A DNA stretch of 64,000 bases, taken from JBBSDP01 sp963754335 (GTDB lineage: Bacteria > Planctomycetota > Phycisphaerae > Tepidisphaerales > Tepidisphaeraceae). The stretch spans positions 248,001 to 312,000 of the forward strand of contig CAVWFQ010000001.1 in assembly GCA_963754335.1 (NCBI GenBank), written 5' to 3'. The notes beneath the pieces are model-generated. The model was not told where the DNA came from. It was given only the letters and a program-made list of their open reading frames with translations, and did no database searches. The translations under genes were made by a program, and so were the position numbers. Of the stretch, positions 1-9,740 are shown piece by piece. The stretch's first letter is position 1. Each line of letters starts with the position of its first letter.

Positions 1-604
1 CGCGACGGCGTCGCTCATCGCGTTTTATGACGCGGCCGGAAAGTATCTGGTTGGGCCGGGGTTGCTCGCATTGGGTTTGATCCGGTTTTTCCACGCCATA
101 GTGCCGGCCCCGCGTATTCCGGTCTTGTGGCATCCGCTGTTGCTGCTTAATCACGTGACGATCCTCTCGACCGTCTGCTATTTGTGGGAACAAAAGCGTC
201 CGCCGCTCACGCGCGTCCACTGGTGGACGGTCATCGGGGGATTGGTTTTCGTGGATATGGTCGTGGTGGCGCTGGTTGTCACCCGGCGGGCGCCGGAATA
301 TCTGGGACTGGAACCGCGCCTCTTCATTCCCGCCGCCGCGGTAGTGGCGTTTATGTTGCTGGCCTGGTGGGTGCGCCGCCGCAGCGAAACGTCGCGCGAA
401 GCGGGCCAGAACCTCATGCTCTACGGGCTTCTGTGGCTCATTGTCTACGACGCATCGTTCGTCGCTGCGTATGTGGGCTGGATCGACGCGATCGAGTTCG
501 GCCTGTTCCTGCCGGCGGCCTATTTTTCGGTGCAATTGATGCGCTGGTGGTCGAAGCTGGTCGCCTTGTCACATCGCCCGGAATTCAAGCGGGCCAATGC
601 GTGA
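1..604 (+). CDS. UbiA-like prenyltransferase, C-terminal part (5' cut by window edge)
   Basis: The reading frame is open from the first bases, so the gene begins outside the window. The visible ~200 residues are strongly hydrophobic with about five membrane segments. The start of the visible part, with 'FYDAAGKYLVGP' followed by a Gly/Leu-rich helix, resembles the 'YD..HK..P..MGLCR' region in the second half of UbiA-family polyprenyl transferases, which attach prenyl groups to aromatic or other acceptors in the membrane. The assignment rests on that motif only. The stop codon lies 3 bases before mutY, so the two may be co-transcribed. It could also be another polytopic membrane protein. Confidence 0.5.
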   Translation, partial: ATASLIAFYDAAGKYLVGPGLLALGLIRFFHAIVPAPRIPVLWHPLLLLNHVTILSTVCYLWEQKRPPLTRVHWWTVIGGLVFVDMVVVALVVTRRAPEYLGLEPRLFIPAAAVVAFMLLAWWVRRRSETSREAGQNLMLYGLLWLIVYDASFVAAYVGWIDAIEFGLFLPAAYFSVQLMRWWSKLVALSHRPEFKRANA

Positions 605-607
605 CGC

Positions 608-1701
608 ATGCTCGGATCCACGACAAATTTCCGCCGCCGGCTGCTGCGCTGGTACGATCACGCTCGCCGGGATTTGCCCTGGCGCGCCAATCCGGCCTGC
701 GGCCGGGTCGTCGATGCGTACCAGGTGCTCGTCAGCGAGGCGATGCTTCAGCAGACGCAGGTGGCCACCGTAATTCCGTATTTCCATCGATTCATCGAAC
801 GGTTCCCAACGCTCGAATCGTTGGCCGCCGCCGATGAGCAGGACGTACTGCGCCTGTGGCAGGGGCTGGGCTACTACTCCCGGGCAAGAAATCTCCTTGC
901 CGCCGCAAGGAAAGTCATAGTCGAATTTGGCGGGCGACTTCCCTCTGCGCCGAGCAGTTGCTTGAGCTGCCTGGCATCGGGCGCTACACCGCCGGCGCGA
1001 TCGCATCGATCGCCTTCGACCGGCGTTCGCCGATCCTCGACGGCAATGTGATCCGTGTCCTGTGCCGCCTCGATCGGATCGAAACCGATCCGCGCGAGCG
1101 AAAGACACAGGAAATGCTCTGGTCGCGCGCGACGGAGATCCTGCCGCGTCAGCGTTGCGGCGATTTCAATTCCGCCCTCATGGAGCTGGGAGCGACGGTC
1201 TGCGTGCCCCGATCGCCGCAATGCCTTCTTTGTCCGGTGCGTGAACATTGCCAGGCATTCGCGTGCGGGATGCAGGAAAAAATTCCGCTGCCGAAGCGCG
1301 CCGCTCCGACTCCCCTGCTTCGCCGGGCGACCTACTGCATCAGGCATGGAGGAGAATATCTGATCGAGCAGCGCCCGCCGCGCGGGCGCTGGGCGGGGAT
1401 GTGGCAGTTTGTGACGATTGACGTCGGCGACGGAACAAAGTCGCAGAAAGCGAGATCACTCCCGATCGCGACAGAACGCCCGAAGCGAATGGGGTTGATC
1501 ACGCACGCCCTGACGCATCGCCGGTACGAATTCGAAGTATTCGTATGCAGGAGTCGAACCAGCCAGTTGTCACCGACTCATTCGAATTTGCGCTGGACGA
1601 CATTGGAAAATCTGAAGGAATTTCCCCTTCCGCGCCCGCATGTGCGGATTGCGGAGATGCTGCAAGGTGCGGGCCGCGGCGGTGCTCATCCAGATGGATG
1701 A
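608..1701 (+). CDS. mutY: A/G-specific adenine DNA glycosylase MutY, with one frameshift
   Basis: MutY removes adenine mispaired with 8-oxoguanine or guanine. Starting at ATG 608, the N-terminal half has 'EAMLQQTQV' with the catalytic Glu. After a frame change near 944-948 come the helix-hairpin-helix 'LPGIGRYTAGAIASIAF', the catalytic Asp region 'DGNVIRV' and the [4Fe-4S] motif C-X6-C-X2-C-X5-C ('CVPRSPQCLLCPVREHC'). A C-terminal NUDIX-like domain follows, with 'EQRPPRGRWAGMWQF' and 'THALTHRRYEF'. The joined length of about 364 residues is normal for the family. One missing base between the Leu-Pro-Ser codons and 'AEQLLELPG' explains the break. All key residues are intact on both sides, so a sequencing indel is more likely than a dead gene. 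Confidence 0.93.
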
Positions 1702-1904
1702 GCGAGCGCTGAATTGCGTGCCGCACCAGCCGGGCCGTGGTCCGCGTTTTCCCGATCGTTCCACTCTCGCCGCGCCAGCAGCAAATCCGCGCCGACCATC
1801 AGTCGGGCAAGCTCGGGGAATGAGACGGTCGGCTGCCACTTGAGTTGCCGTCGGGCCTTGCCCGCGTCGCCCAGGAGCAGATCGACTTCAGTGGGCCGCA
1901 TCGC
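1686..1904 (-). pseudogene. 3' scrap of GDP-mannose 4,6-dehydratase
   Basis: On the minus strand the peptide 'RPTEVDLLLGDAGKARR', then 'LKWQPTVSFPELARLMV' and 'GADLLLARRE', matches the C-terminal signature of GDP-mannose 4,6-dehydratase (usual form RP.EVD.L.GD..KA...L.W.P...F.EL...MV..D). That enzyme makes GDP-4-keto-6-deoxymannose. Only about 70 residues exist. Upstream of the Arg-Pro the frame dissolves into unrelated sequence, so the NAD-binding fold and active site are missing. Its end overlaps the mutY 3' end by 16 bases. I read it as the remnant of a deleted or rearranged gene. Confidence 0.75.
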
Positions 1905-2232
1905 AAATGTGATGCATTCTGATACTTTATGATGCATTGTGATCATTGTACAGATGCCGGCCAAGTCTGCCGCGGCTCGGAAAATGAAAAGTGCCCGCCA
2001 AGCTTTGAACATGCCCGATGGGATCGGCAAAAACGCTGGCGGGACTTCTTCGGGCGCCTGTCAGGAATGCGAATTCATTGGCACCGTTCGCCGCCTTGCC
2101 AATTCCCTCCCCGTCGCTAGAATCCCCGCTTTGCTTTCCTGACACCCCCGGCGACGCAGCTTGCGTAGCCGACCATGGCCGGGCGGGGTTGCGGGAAATT
2201 TCTAAACGCCCCGGCAGCGGAGTATCGATTTC
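1905..2232. other. Intergenic region with a short direct repeat, upstream of rpsR
   Basis: No convincing gene in this stretch. Near its left end the 9-mer TGATGCATT occurs twice, at about 1910-1918 and 1930-1938, in very similar surroundings, just where the dehydratase scrap loses homology. It may mark a deletion junction, or be an operator or promoter site. The rest presumably holds the rpsR promoter, but I could not pick out a clear -35/-10 pair. Confidence 0.3.
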
Positions 2233-2511
2233 ATGGCACGTTACGAAAGCGCGCGCCAGCGCCGCGAAAAGGCCGAGAAGTTCCAAACCTTCAACCGCCC
2301 CAAGCTCAAGATTGCCCGAACCAGCGCTTCAGGCAAGCTTTACATCGATTACAAGGACACCGAGTCGCTCAGGAAGATGATGAGCGGCAACGGAAAGATC
2401 CAGACGCGCAAGCGCACCGGCGCCAACGCCATGGAGCAGCGCATGGTCGCCAAGGCGGTCAAGCGGGCTCGATATATGGCGCTGCTGCCGTACGTCGCCG
2501 CCGCGAGCTGA
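2233..2511 (+). CDS. rpsR: Small ribosomal subunit protein bS18
   Basis: bS18 sits on the platform of the 30S subunit next to bS6. The 92-residue product has the family hallmarks in order: 'YIDYKDTESLRKMMSGNGKI', 'TRKRTGANAMEQRMVAKAV' and 'KRARYMALLPYV'. These align with E. coli S18 from its 'DYKD' segment through 'LARAIKRARYLSLLPY'. The N-terminal ~30 residues are basic and longer than in E. coli, as in many non-proteobacterial S18 proteins. The usual neighbours rpsF, ssb and rplI are absent, so the gene appears to be transcribed alone. Confidence 0.93.
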   Translation: MARYESARQRREKAEKFQTFNRPKLKIARTSASGKLYIDYKDTESLRKMMSGNGKIQTRKRTGANAMEQRMVAKAVKRARYMALLPYVAAAS

Positions 2512-2529
2512 TTGCGCGGCTCGCATATT

Positions 2530-3582
2530 CTAATCGCGATTTCCGGAACGTGTGACTTTGTCCGCGTACGCGGCCTTCACCCACGGCGCGGCGCCTCGAT
2601 TCGCGATGGCATTGAGAACATCGTCCAGGGACGGATTTGTTTCCTGAAATCCAATTCGCGGGGGCGGTTCCCACACTCGCGGAAAATCAGCGCGGTTGTG
2701 GGCGGACATGATCGCGACACCCTCTTCGATCCGGCCTGCATGCATCGCCGATTCCACGGCGGATCTCAGCCGCTGCTGACGCTGTGGAACGGGGAGAATC
2801 ACCGCCCAGATCGCGACGGATGCAACAGCCATATAGACCATTCCCCGACCGGGGCTCGCGAGGACGAGCGGGTGAGGCGCCGTCGGCTTGATCGCCGATC
2901 GGCGCGATTTGGCCAGTCCGACATACGCGCACCCGATCATCCAAACCGGCAAGGTAACGAAAGCGCCGAAGCCGACGGTGAACGCCACCGACTGAATCAA
3001 CATTTCGCGGTCGGTTAACCGCACCCCTCCCATGAGTTGGAGCGGCGGCACCGGCGAGCAAAGAATCGCGGCCAGCAGCACGCCGTCGGCGACAAGTAAC
3101 ACCACGAAAATAATGTCGCGGACATAACGGTGAGTGAGAACTGATAGCACGCGCGTGATGAGCATCACCCGACAGAGCGCGACAAGTCCGAGCGTCAGGA
3201 AGTTGGCTTTGGCCGCCGAGGCTTCGGATAGAAATCGTTCGTAGGGAATCGCGTAAAGCCACGCCAGGGGCGCCGTCATCCAGAAACAAGTCAGGAACTG
3301 AAGGAACCGGAGCTGGGGTGAGCCGGTCGATGTGCTGGCGGGCAGGATCCAGCACATCGCTCCAAACAGAATTGAACAAACGCAGAGCGACGCCACCCAT
3401 GGAATCGCCAGGCGCCATGGCTCACGCAGCAGATCCGCCCCATCGTATTCCCGCGCGAAGCCGGCCGACAAAACGAAGAGAAATCCCGCCCAGAGGGCCG
3501 TCGGGCTTTGTGCGACCTGGAGAATGGCGTCTTTCCGGCCCATGAGAAATCGGACTAGCAGCGGCGGTCGCATGCGCTGCAT
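2530..3582 (-). CDS. Polytopic membrane protein of unknown function
   Basis: A 350-residue protein with about six to seven hydrophobic helices (for example 'ALWAGFLFVLSAGFA', 'WVASLCVCSILFGAMCW', 'IIFVVLLVADGVLLAAIL', 'MAVASVAIWAVILPV'). A soluble tail of roughly 90 residues ends in 'WVKAAYADKVTRSGNRD'. I see no catalytic motif and cannot name the family. It converges on rpsR with an 18-base gap. Its upstream region carries a short perfect palindrome. The continuous frame and sensible membrane topology support a real gene. Confidence 0.7.
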   Translation of the reverse strand: MQRMRPPLLVRFLMGRKDAILQVAQSPTALWAGFLFVLSAGFAREYDGADLLREPWRLAIPWVASLCVCSILFGAMCWILPASTSTGSPQLRFLQFLTCFWMTAPLAWLYAIPYERFLSEASAAKANFLTLGLVALCRVMLITRVLSVLTHRYVRDIIFVVLLVADGVLLAAILCSPVPPLQLMGGVRLTDREMLIQSVAFTVGFGAFVTLPVWMIGCAYVGLAKSRRSAIKPTAPHPLVLASPGRGMVYMAVASVAIWAVILPVPQRQQRLRSAVESAMHAGRIEEGVAIMSAHNRADFPRVWEPPPRIGFQETNPSLDDVLNAIANRGAAPWVKAAYADKVTRSGNRD

Positions 3583-3635
3583 TCTACTCTGAAAACTCGG
3601 GCACCCTGCGACCGATCACGACCTGGAGTGTTTGT

Positions 3636-3657
3636 AGTGGCTACTGAAGTAGCCACT
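3636..3657. repeat. Perfect 10-bp palindrome (GTGGCTAC family)
   Basis: AGTGGCTACT and AGTAGCCACT are perfect inverted copies separated by two bases. The palindrome lies in the 238-bp gap between two divergent genes, so it is not a simple shared terminator. I take it as one member of the intergenic palindrome families scattered through the window. Confidence 0.7.
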
Positions 3658-3820
3658 CCGGCGGTCAAGCTTGCGACTAAAGCCTGGGCAGAGCGTCGTC
3701 GGAAGCCCGCGCTCCATTTTTCCGCTTCTTCCACATTTCCCCTATCAGGGAGGTATAGCAAGCGATGGGGTCTGGTCGTTCGCGCCAGATCGAGATCAAG
3801 ACCGGTGACGAGGAACGATT

Positions 3821-6436
3821 ATGCGACCGACCCTGCTGCCTGTTTGCGGCCTGTTCCTCGCGATTCTCTCGGGCGGCACAGGCACGGCAATGGCCGTGGA
3901 CGGGATCGCCGTCAGCGCGCATTACGAGCAGGCGGAATTGGGCAACATTCACGATGGCTCGCAGCCGGGCAAGCTGATGCGCTATGACATCAAGGTCGAC
4001 AAGGTCGTCTTTTCGCGCGCGATTTATGAGAAGGACGGCGTCGGCGCGGTGTGCATCAGCCCATTTGGCGACCGCGTTGCCTTCACCAAGCCGAGCGGCA
4101 TGATCGCGGTGATCTCCATGGACGGGGGCAATGAAACGGAATTGGTCAACTGCCTGGGGGACGAAAAACCGAAGCATGTCCCCATCGCCGGCCTGCAATG
4201 GCCCCCCAGCGAAGGCGGGCAATGGATCTACTATCTCGATGCGCGTCTGGAAGGGAAAAACGGCATCCTGCGCCGGGTCAATGTCGATTCGAAAAAGGAC
4301 GAACTGGTCGTCCGCTTCAATCGCGGAGCGATGGGGATGTTCGCGCTGACGCCGGATGCGACGCCTCACTCCGGCCGCTTCGTGAAGCGCACCGACAATT
4401 ACTGCATCGCTATTTACGGACTGTCGACGGGGGACGGGGACATGTTCAACTGCCCCCGAACCTACGGCTGCGGCGAGAGCGTCAGTCCGGATGGATCGCT
4501 CCTGACGGCCAACAACGGTGACCATGCCGGCGTGCGCCTGGTGGATATGAACGGCGTGATCCGCCAGCAGTTCCGCCTCAGCCAATGGGACGGCGATCCC
4601 GTCGCCGGCAAGACGCGCGACCAATTCGAATGGGCCTGGCAGGGATTTCGGTGGTCGATCAATTCAATGAACTGGCTCGCCGTCACGCAGGGAAAACTGA
4701 AGCCGGGCAGCACGCATGAAATCTACTTTGCGGATCTGATGCTCTACGACTGGATCAATCAGCGCCAACTCAATGTCACGCGCAATCCCGAGGGAAAATT
4801 CGACCGCGCCGGCGGGTTCTGGCAGAGTGGAAACGGCGAAGCGTTTCTTGGAATCTTCGCCGGCAAAGCGCCCCTCACGGTGCAGATCAACGATCAGCGC
4901 GTCCCGGCGGACAGCGCCTGGGATTTTGGCGACGGCTCGGCCGCCGCGTCCGGCGCCAGCGCCGGCGTGAAACATATTTATGAGAAATCAGGAAACTTTG
5001 TCATTACCGCAAAGCAGTCGGGAAAAGTCTTTCACGGCGAAGTGAACGTCATCAAGCGGCGTCCGCCGTCGGCGACGGCATGCCTGATCGATGCCACGCA
5101 CGTCATCGTCGATTTCAATGAACCCGTGCAGGCAAACAATGCGCAGGTCCAGGTCGAGGGAGGCGCGAAAGTTGCGCATTGGCAGCTCAATGAGACCGGA
5201 AAGCGGATGACGATCGAAACGGCGGATGCGATTGCGAAGGACGATGCGCTTCGAATCACCGGCGTGCAGGATCTGGCCCAGTCCCCCAATGCCCTGCCAT
5301 CGGCGCCGATTCCGCTGCCAATTCCAGCGTGGCCGAACGATCGGAAAGACGTGGTCTTTATCTGGGAGGACGCGAACAAGCTCAACGGCGTCTACGACGA
5401 GAAGATGAACGCCGTGCGCGAGCTTCGCGTCAGTCGCGACAGCGGCGTGGCCGGGACGGATCGGTACGGGCGAATGCGTTTGGAGGGAGGCCGGCTCAGC
5501 ACCGGATTCTTTTCCCAGTCCAATTGCCAGGAGCAGTTTGGCCGACTCTGTGCCGGAGATGCGCTCACCATCGAAGCGACGATCCAACCATCGAATTTAA
5601 CCCAGCACCGCAACGATTCTCCCGTGCGGATCATCAATTGCAGCAGTTGGTATGACGCTGACTGGGATTTCCTCATCGGCCAGCAAAACGATCGGATTCT
5701 GGTCAGCGTTCGGACGACTGACAACATGCTGAACCTGGAGGGAAAGCCGGTCAAATCGGATCTTCAGGGTCATGCGCCGCTTTACGAGGTCGCGACGCTT
5801 CCCGACACCGCGCCGCACCACGTCGCACTGACCTATACGCCTGGTCATCTCGTCTTTTATCTGGACGGAAAAAAATCGTACGAAACCGCGGAGATCACCG
5901 GATCGCTTCGTGGATGGGGATATGGGGAGCTTTGCTTCGGCGACAATCACAATGGCGGACGCCATCAATGGCTCGGACGGATCGAGGGCGTGGCGTTTTA
6001 TCGGCGCGTGCTCGATGAGGCGGAAATTCATACCAACTACGAACGGTATTTCCGCAAGATCGCGGCCCGAAAGATCCTGCCGCAACGCGTGGTGGAAGCC
6101 AGACTCGTGGCAATCTCAAAAATCCCCGATCCGACTCGAATCGCTCCGTATCACGAAGCGCTGGTTGTAAACGAGTATGAAATCAGCAAGGCGATTTCAG
6201 TTTCGTCGGATTGGAAATCGAGCGCGGCAATCGAGCCGGGCCGAAAGTTGCGCGTGGCGCAGTATGGGATTGTCGACGAAATCAGGACCGATCTGGCCAG
6301 GGCGCGGGTCGGCGACGTTCGACGATTGGTTCTCGAGGAGCTGGATGGCAATCCCGATAAGCCGGACCAGATTGTGACGTCCGATTCGCTGAGTGTAGAT
6401 CCGGATGTTCCGTTGTTTTATGAGCCGCGACCTTGA
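3821..6436 (+). CDS. Large secreted protein: TolB-like propeller, PKD-like and LamG-like domains
   Basis: 871 residues with a signal peptide ending near 'GTAMAVDG'. Residues ~30-330 hold TolB/WD40-like repeats such as 'VCISPFGDRVAFTKPSG' and 'YGCGESVSPDGSLLTANN'. Around 350-410 is a PKD-type segment, 'AWDFGDGSAAASG' then 'HIYEKSGNFVITAKQ'. Around 560-740 is a concanavalin/LamG-like fold with 'DALTIEATIQPSN', 'GHLVFYLDGKKSYETAEITG' and 'WLGRIEGVAFYRRVLDEAEI'. The layout suggests an extracellular sensing or carbohydrate-binding protein; no catalytic motif is visible. A second copy of the same architecture follows directly, then polysaccharide O-acetylation genes, so a role in exopolysaccharide handling is possible but is inference. 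Confidence 0.8.
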   Translation: MRPTLLPVCGLFLAILSGGTGTAMAVDGIAVSAHYEQAELGNIHDGSQPGKLMRYDIKVDKVVFSRAIYEKDGVGAVCISPFGDRVAFTKPSGMIAVISMDGGNETELVNCLGDEKPKHVPIAGLQWPPSEGGQWIYYLDARLEGKNGILRRVNVDSKKDELVVRFNRGAMGMFALTPDATPHSGRFVKRTDNYCIAIYGLSTGDGDMFNCPRTYGCGESVSPDGSLLTANNGDHAGVRLVDMNGVIRQQFRLSQWDGDPVAGKTRDQFEWAWQGFRWSINSMNWLAVTQGKLKPGSTHEIYFADLMLYDWINQRQLNVTRNPEGKFDRAGGFWQSGNGEAFLGIFAGKAPLTVQINDQRVPADSAWDFGDGSAAASGASAGVKHIYEKSGNFVITAKQSGKVFHGEVNVIKRRPPSATACLIDATHVIVDFNEPVQANNAQVQVEGGAKVAHWQLNETGKRMTIETADAIAKDDALRITGVQDLAQSPNALPSAPIPLPIPAWPNDRKDVVFIWEDANKLNGVYDEKMNAVRELRVSRDSGVAGTDRYGRMRLEGGRLSTGFFSQSNCQEQFGRLCAGDALTIEATIQPSNLTQHRNDSPVRIINCSSWYDADWDFLIGQQNDRILVSVRTTDNMLNLEGKPVKSDLQGHAPLYEVATLPDTAPHHVALTYTPGHLVFYLDGKKSYETAEITGSLRGWGYGELCFGDNHNGGRHQWLGRIEGVAFYRRVLDEAEIHTNYERYFRKIAARKILPQRVVEARLVAISKIPDPTRIAPYHEALVVNEYEISKAISVSSDWKSSAAIEPGRKLRVAQYGIVDEIRTDLARARVGDVRRLVLEELDGNPDKPDQIVTSDSLSVDPDVPLFYEPRP

Positions 6437-6490
6437 TGAACCTGGGCTAACAATGCTGGCGATTCTGCTAAGAAGTGCGTTCACGTCGCT

Positions 6491-6555
6491 CGTAGCATGG
6501 GCGTCTCGCCCATGCTCTTGCCACAAAGGCACGGGCGAGACGCCCGTGTCACAAA
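6491..6555. repeat. Palindromic repeat, GGGCGAGACGCCC family
   Basis: Two hairpins stand in tandem: GCATGGGCGTCTCGCCCATGC and GCACGGGCGAGACGCCCGTG. Together they form a larger imperfect palindrome of about 65 bp lying between the two paralogous secreted-protein genes. A closely related copy sits inside the helicase gene at 56940-57002. In one frame the element encodes a peptide of the 'GVSPM..HGRDARVTK' type, in another 'WASRPC...GETPVSQ'. Confidence 0.8.
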
Positions 6556-6581
6556 GCAGGCTATCGGAATCGAAATACGTT

Positions 6582-9500
6582 GTGGGCCAATACCGTCGAC
6601 TTTGTGGGTTCTTCGCAATCGCGGTTCAATCGCTCATCATTGCCGCGCCGAGCGGCCGCTGCGCCGAAGCTTCGTCAGACACTCAGTCGACCGGCGATAT
6701 CGATTCACCGGACTATTGGAGCGCTGGTCGCAAACAAATCACCAGCCTCGGCAATGGCTTTCTCGTCTGGGAAGCGCGGCGCGGCGGACATTATTCCATC
6801 TGGACGTTAAAGCTCGACGGCACCGGACTGAAACAGCTCACGCCTCTCGAAGAAAATCGCGACCAGCAATGTCCGCACATTTCGCCGGACGGCAAGCAGG
6901 TTGCCTACCTGAGCCTGCCACTGGCCAGCGCTTCGCCGGACAGCGACCATCGCAGTCCGCTGCATCTGATCAACGCCGACGGAACCGGCGACCGGATTCT
7001 CGTTCCCAATGCCCACAAATATGGAGGCGGATGGGATCGGGCAGTGATCTGGTTCACGCCGACAAAACTCGCCTATGTCGGGCCGGACGACAACACGATC
7101 GAGCTGGATCTGACCACCGGCCAGACGAAGACGCTCATCACGGGAGGCGGCTGGCTGCCCAACGTCTCTATGACCAACGTGGTGCAGGCGTTCAACACCT
7201 TTTCGCTGCTCGACGCGGAATCGAAGACCGTCACGCCGATGCCGCACCTGGGGGGATGCCAATGCTATTTCACCCACGACGGGCAATGGGGATTCTGGAT
7301 GGCCAACATGGGCGGCCCGGTCGGAAAGACTGCGCCTGTCGACGCGCGAGTGGTCGGTTCTTCTCGACCCCGCCATCATGCCGAAGGAGCGAAACTACTG
7401 CTATTTTCCAAATGTTTCCTCCAGCCAGTGCCTGCTTGCTTACGCCGCCGCAAATCATCTCAAGCTCCGCGGCGGGTACGGCGGATACGATCTGTCGGAC
7501 TACAACGTCTTTGTCGTGCAGATCGATCCCGGCACGCTGGATGTGGTCGGGCACCCGGTGCGATATTCCTTCGACCCGGTCTGTAACCGGTTTCCCGACG
7601 TTTACCAGCCGCCTCTCGCGCTGGGATTTCAATCAAACAAGGCGCCGTTCAGCGTCGATTTTCCGCCGCCGGGAGCGGGCGACTGGAAATGGGATTTCGG
7701 CGACGGCGATTTCGCCACCGGCGCGACGGCCAAACACGATTACTCCAAGCCCGGCCTCTACATCGTCTCGGCGGCGCAGGGTGCCCAGACGCACCATGGC
7801 GAAGTGCGCGTTCTTCCCGCGCGAGCGCCGAAGGCGCTGTCGGCGGCGCTGGAAGGAGAACGCGCGCTGCTCGTAACGTTCGACGAGCCAGTGAATTTGA
7901 GGCCTGATTCGGTTCGGCTGGCTTCCGGCGCGGCGATCGAGAAAACAACTTTCTCCCCTGATGGCCGCTCATTCCATGTCACGCTCGCTGCCAAGCCGCT
8001 CAAATCCGATGCGCTCCTGATCGATGACGCCTTCGATCGGCGCAACATCCGAACAGGATGGAAGCGGCGAAGCTTCCGTTTGAGCCACGGCTCTGGCCGG
8101 TCAATCCGCAGGGATTGATTTTCGTCTGGCAGACGGCCGATCAGCACATCCAGGTGATCGATCCCGGCTCGGGCCGACTGCGCGGATACCGGTTTCTTGC
8201 CAACAACAGCGCGAAGCTCGATGAGAATCGTGCGTTGCGACCGGACGGCGGGTCATTTTTCGCCGAAGCGTTTGGCGGCACAGTTCGGCGACGCAGTCCG
8301 AAAGTCCAACGCGTATTCGATCGAGATGACGGTGAGGCCGGAGCCGGCGACAGACGATCGGGTTCGTGTCCTCTGTTCCTACAACCTGGCCGAACGTGGC
8401 GACAAACTGTTCTATCGGCTCGATCAGAGAATGATCGAAATCTGCACTCTGCCGCCGAATAAGTTATCCCATTTGCTCCTGACTTATACGCCCGGCCACC
8501 TGGTTTTTTATCTGAACGGCGCACAGGTTTTCACGACGGACGCGGTTGTCGGCGACCTGCGCGGCGAACGCGGCGCTTCACTGGTCATCGGAAACAGCCT
8601 GGACAATCAGCCCTGGCTCGGAACGGTTGAAGGAATCGCGATCTTCGATCGTGTTTTTTCCCCCAATGAAGTCCGCGCCGAGGCCGAGGCCTACCAGAAA
8701 GTGCGTGAAAGTCGCAAGCCGCTCGCGACTGTCGGACTGGACGCGACGCTGACGTTTTCATCACGCACGCCGAAACTGGCGCAGATCGCTCCATATAAAC
8801 AGGCCCTGATCGTCAACGAATACAAGGTGAATCGATGCGTTACCGGCCATTTCGACGCAAAGAAGATCCGCGTCGCCCACTGGGCGATTCTGGGCGAGCA
8901 GACGCTCGACGTTGCTGAAATTCCGGTCGGGGAACCGGTCCATCTCGTGGCAGCGCCATTCGCGTCATGCCCGCAACTGGAGGGTGAACACGTAACCGAC
9001 ACATTGCCGGAAGATTTCGATGCGCCGCTTTATTACGCCGTGTCGGCAAGGTGGGACCACCACGTTATTGGGCAATGGAGCTGCATCGGCAACTTCGTTC
9101 CTCCGCCGCAGGATCCGAATATCGAACACGGGAAAGCTGATTCGGATCCCGCTCTTGGGCAGGCATTCGCGCCCGAATCGCTCACCCGCCTGCCGGGGAG
9201 CTATGCGCCCGCCGCCAGCCAGCAATGGATGACGCTGAATCCGGATGCGGCCGGATATGTCAGCCTGTTTCAGACACTGAATCCCAAATCCGGCGGATAC
9301 GGGTGTGGCTACGGTGTCGTCTATATCAAATGCCCCACTTCCCGCCCGGCGATCCTCCACGCCGGCACCGTTGGCGGGTGTAAGGCATGGCTCAATGGGA
9401 AGCAGGTGCTGGAGGGGCACTTCGGCCGGTATCCGTTTGTTGGAACGCAGGACGTCAGGATCGACTTGTCCGCGGGATGGAACACCTTGCTGATCAAATC

Positions 9501-9600
9501 GACACAGCTTTACGCATTCTGGGGCTTCACCTGCGATCTGCTGACGCCTGACGGAAAGCTGATGACCGATCTGAGTTACAACGCAACGGGGCAGAATTGA
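6582..9600 (+). CDS. Secreted paralogue of the preceding TolB/PKD/LamG protein, with three frameshifts
   Basis: Same architecture as the gene ending at 6436: TolB repeats ('QQCPHISPDGKQVAYLS'), a PKD-like 'WKWDFGDGDFATGATAKHDY', a LamG-like part ('GHLVFYLNGAQVFTTDAVVG', 'WLGTVEGIAIFDRVFSPNEV') and an extra C-terminal ~200 residues including 'AWLNGKQVLEGHFGRYPF'. The frame must change near 7350-7380, 8030-8060 and 8280, yet homology continues across each break, so consensus errors are likely. I prefer the GTG start at 6582, which gives a signal peptide ending near 'GRCAEA'. An in-frame ATG at 6453 would force translation through a palindrome. The final domain resembles proteins that bind sugars, but I cannot name it. 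Confidence 0.75.
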
Positions 9601-9624
9601 ATGGCAGTTTTCATTCGAATTGAA

Positions 9625-9706
9625 TGGCCACAGAGATCACCGAGGGACACAGAGACGCAGTTTGCTCTCTGTGATCTCTGTACCCCTCGGTGTTCTCTGT
9701 GGCTAT
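9625..9706. repeat. Palindromic repeat, CACAGAGATCAC family
   Basis: The left arm, beginning TGGCCACAGAGATCACCGAG, is mirrored by the right arm ending ACCCCTCGGTGTTCTCTGTGG. The whole is an imperfect palindrome of about 82 bp with a short unpaired centre. It lies between the secreted paralogue and the algI-like gene. Further copies with the same core occur at 16147-16335 and 25299-25444. Confidence 0.85.
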
Positions 9707-9740
9707 TCCGCCGGAAATAGAAACGGTTCGCGGAAAGCCA

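Noticed and set aside
1905..2232. Small genes in the gap before rpsR
   Set aside because: Open frames on both strands are irregular and overlap each other; no ribosome-binding site or conserved pattern.
6497..7876. Plus-strand 459-codon frame overlapping the second TolB/PKD/LamG gene
   Set aside because: Out of frame with the conserved propeller and PKD motifs and Arg/Ser-rich; a GC-rich shadow.
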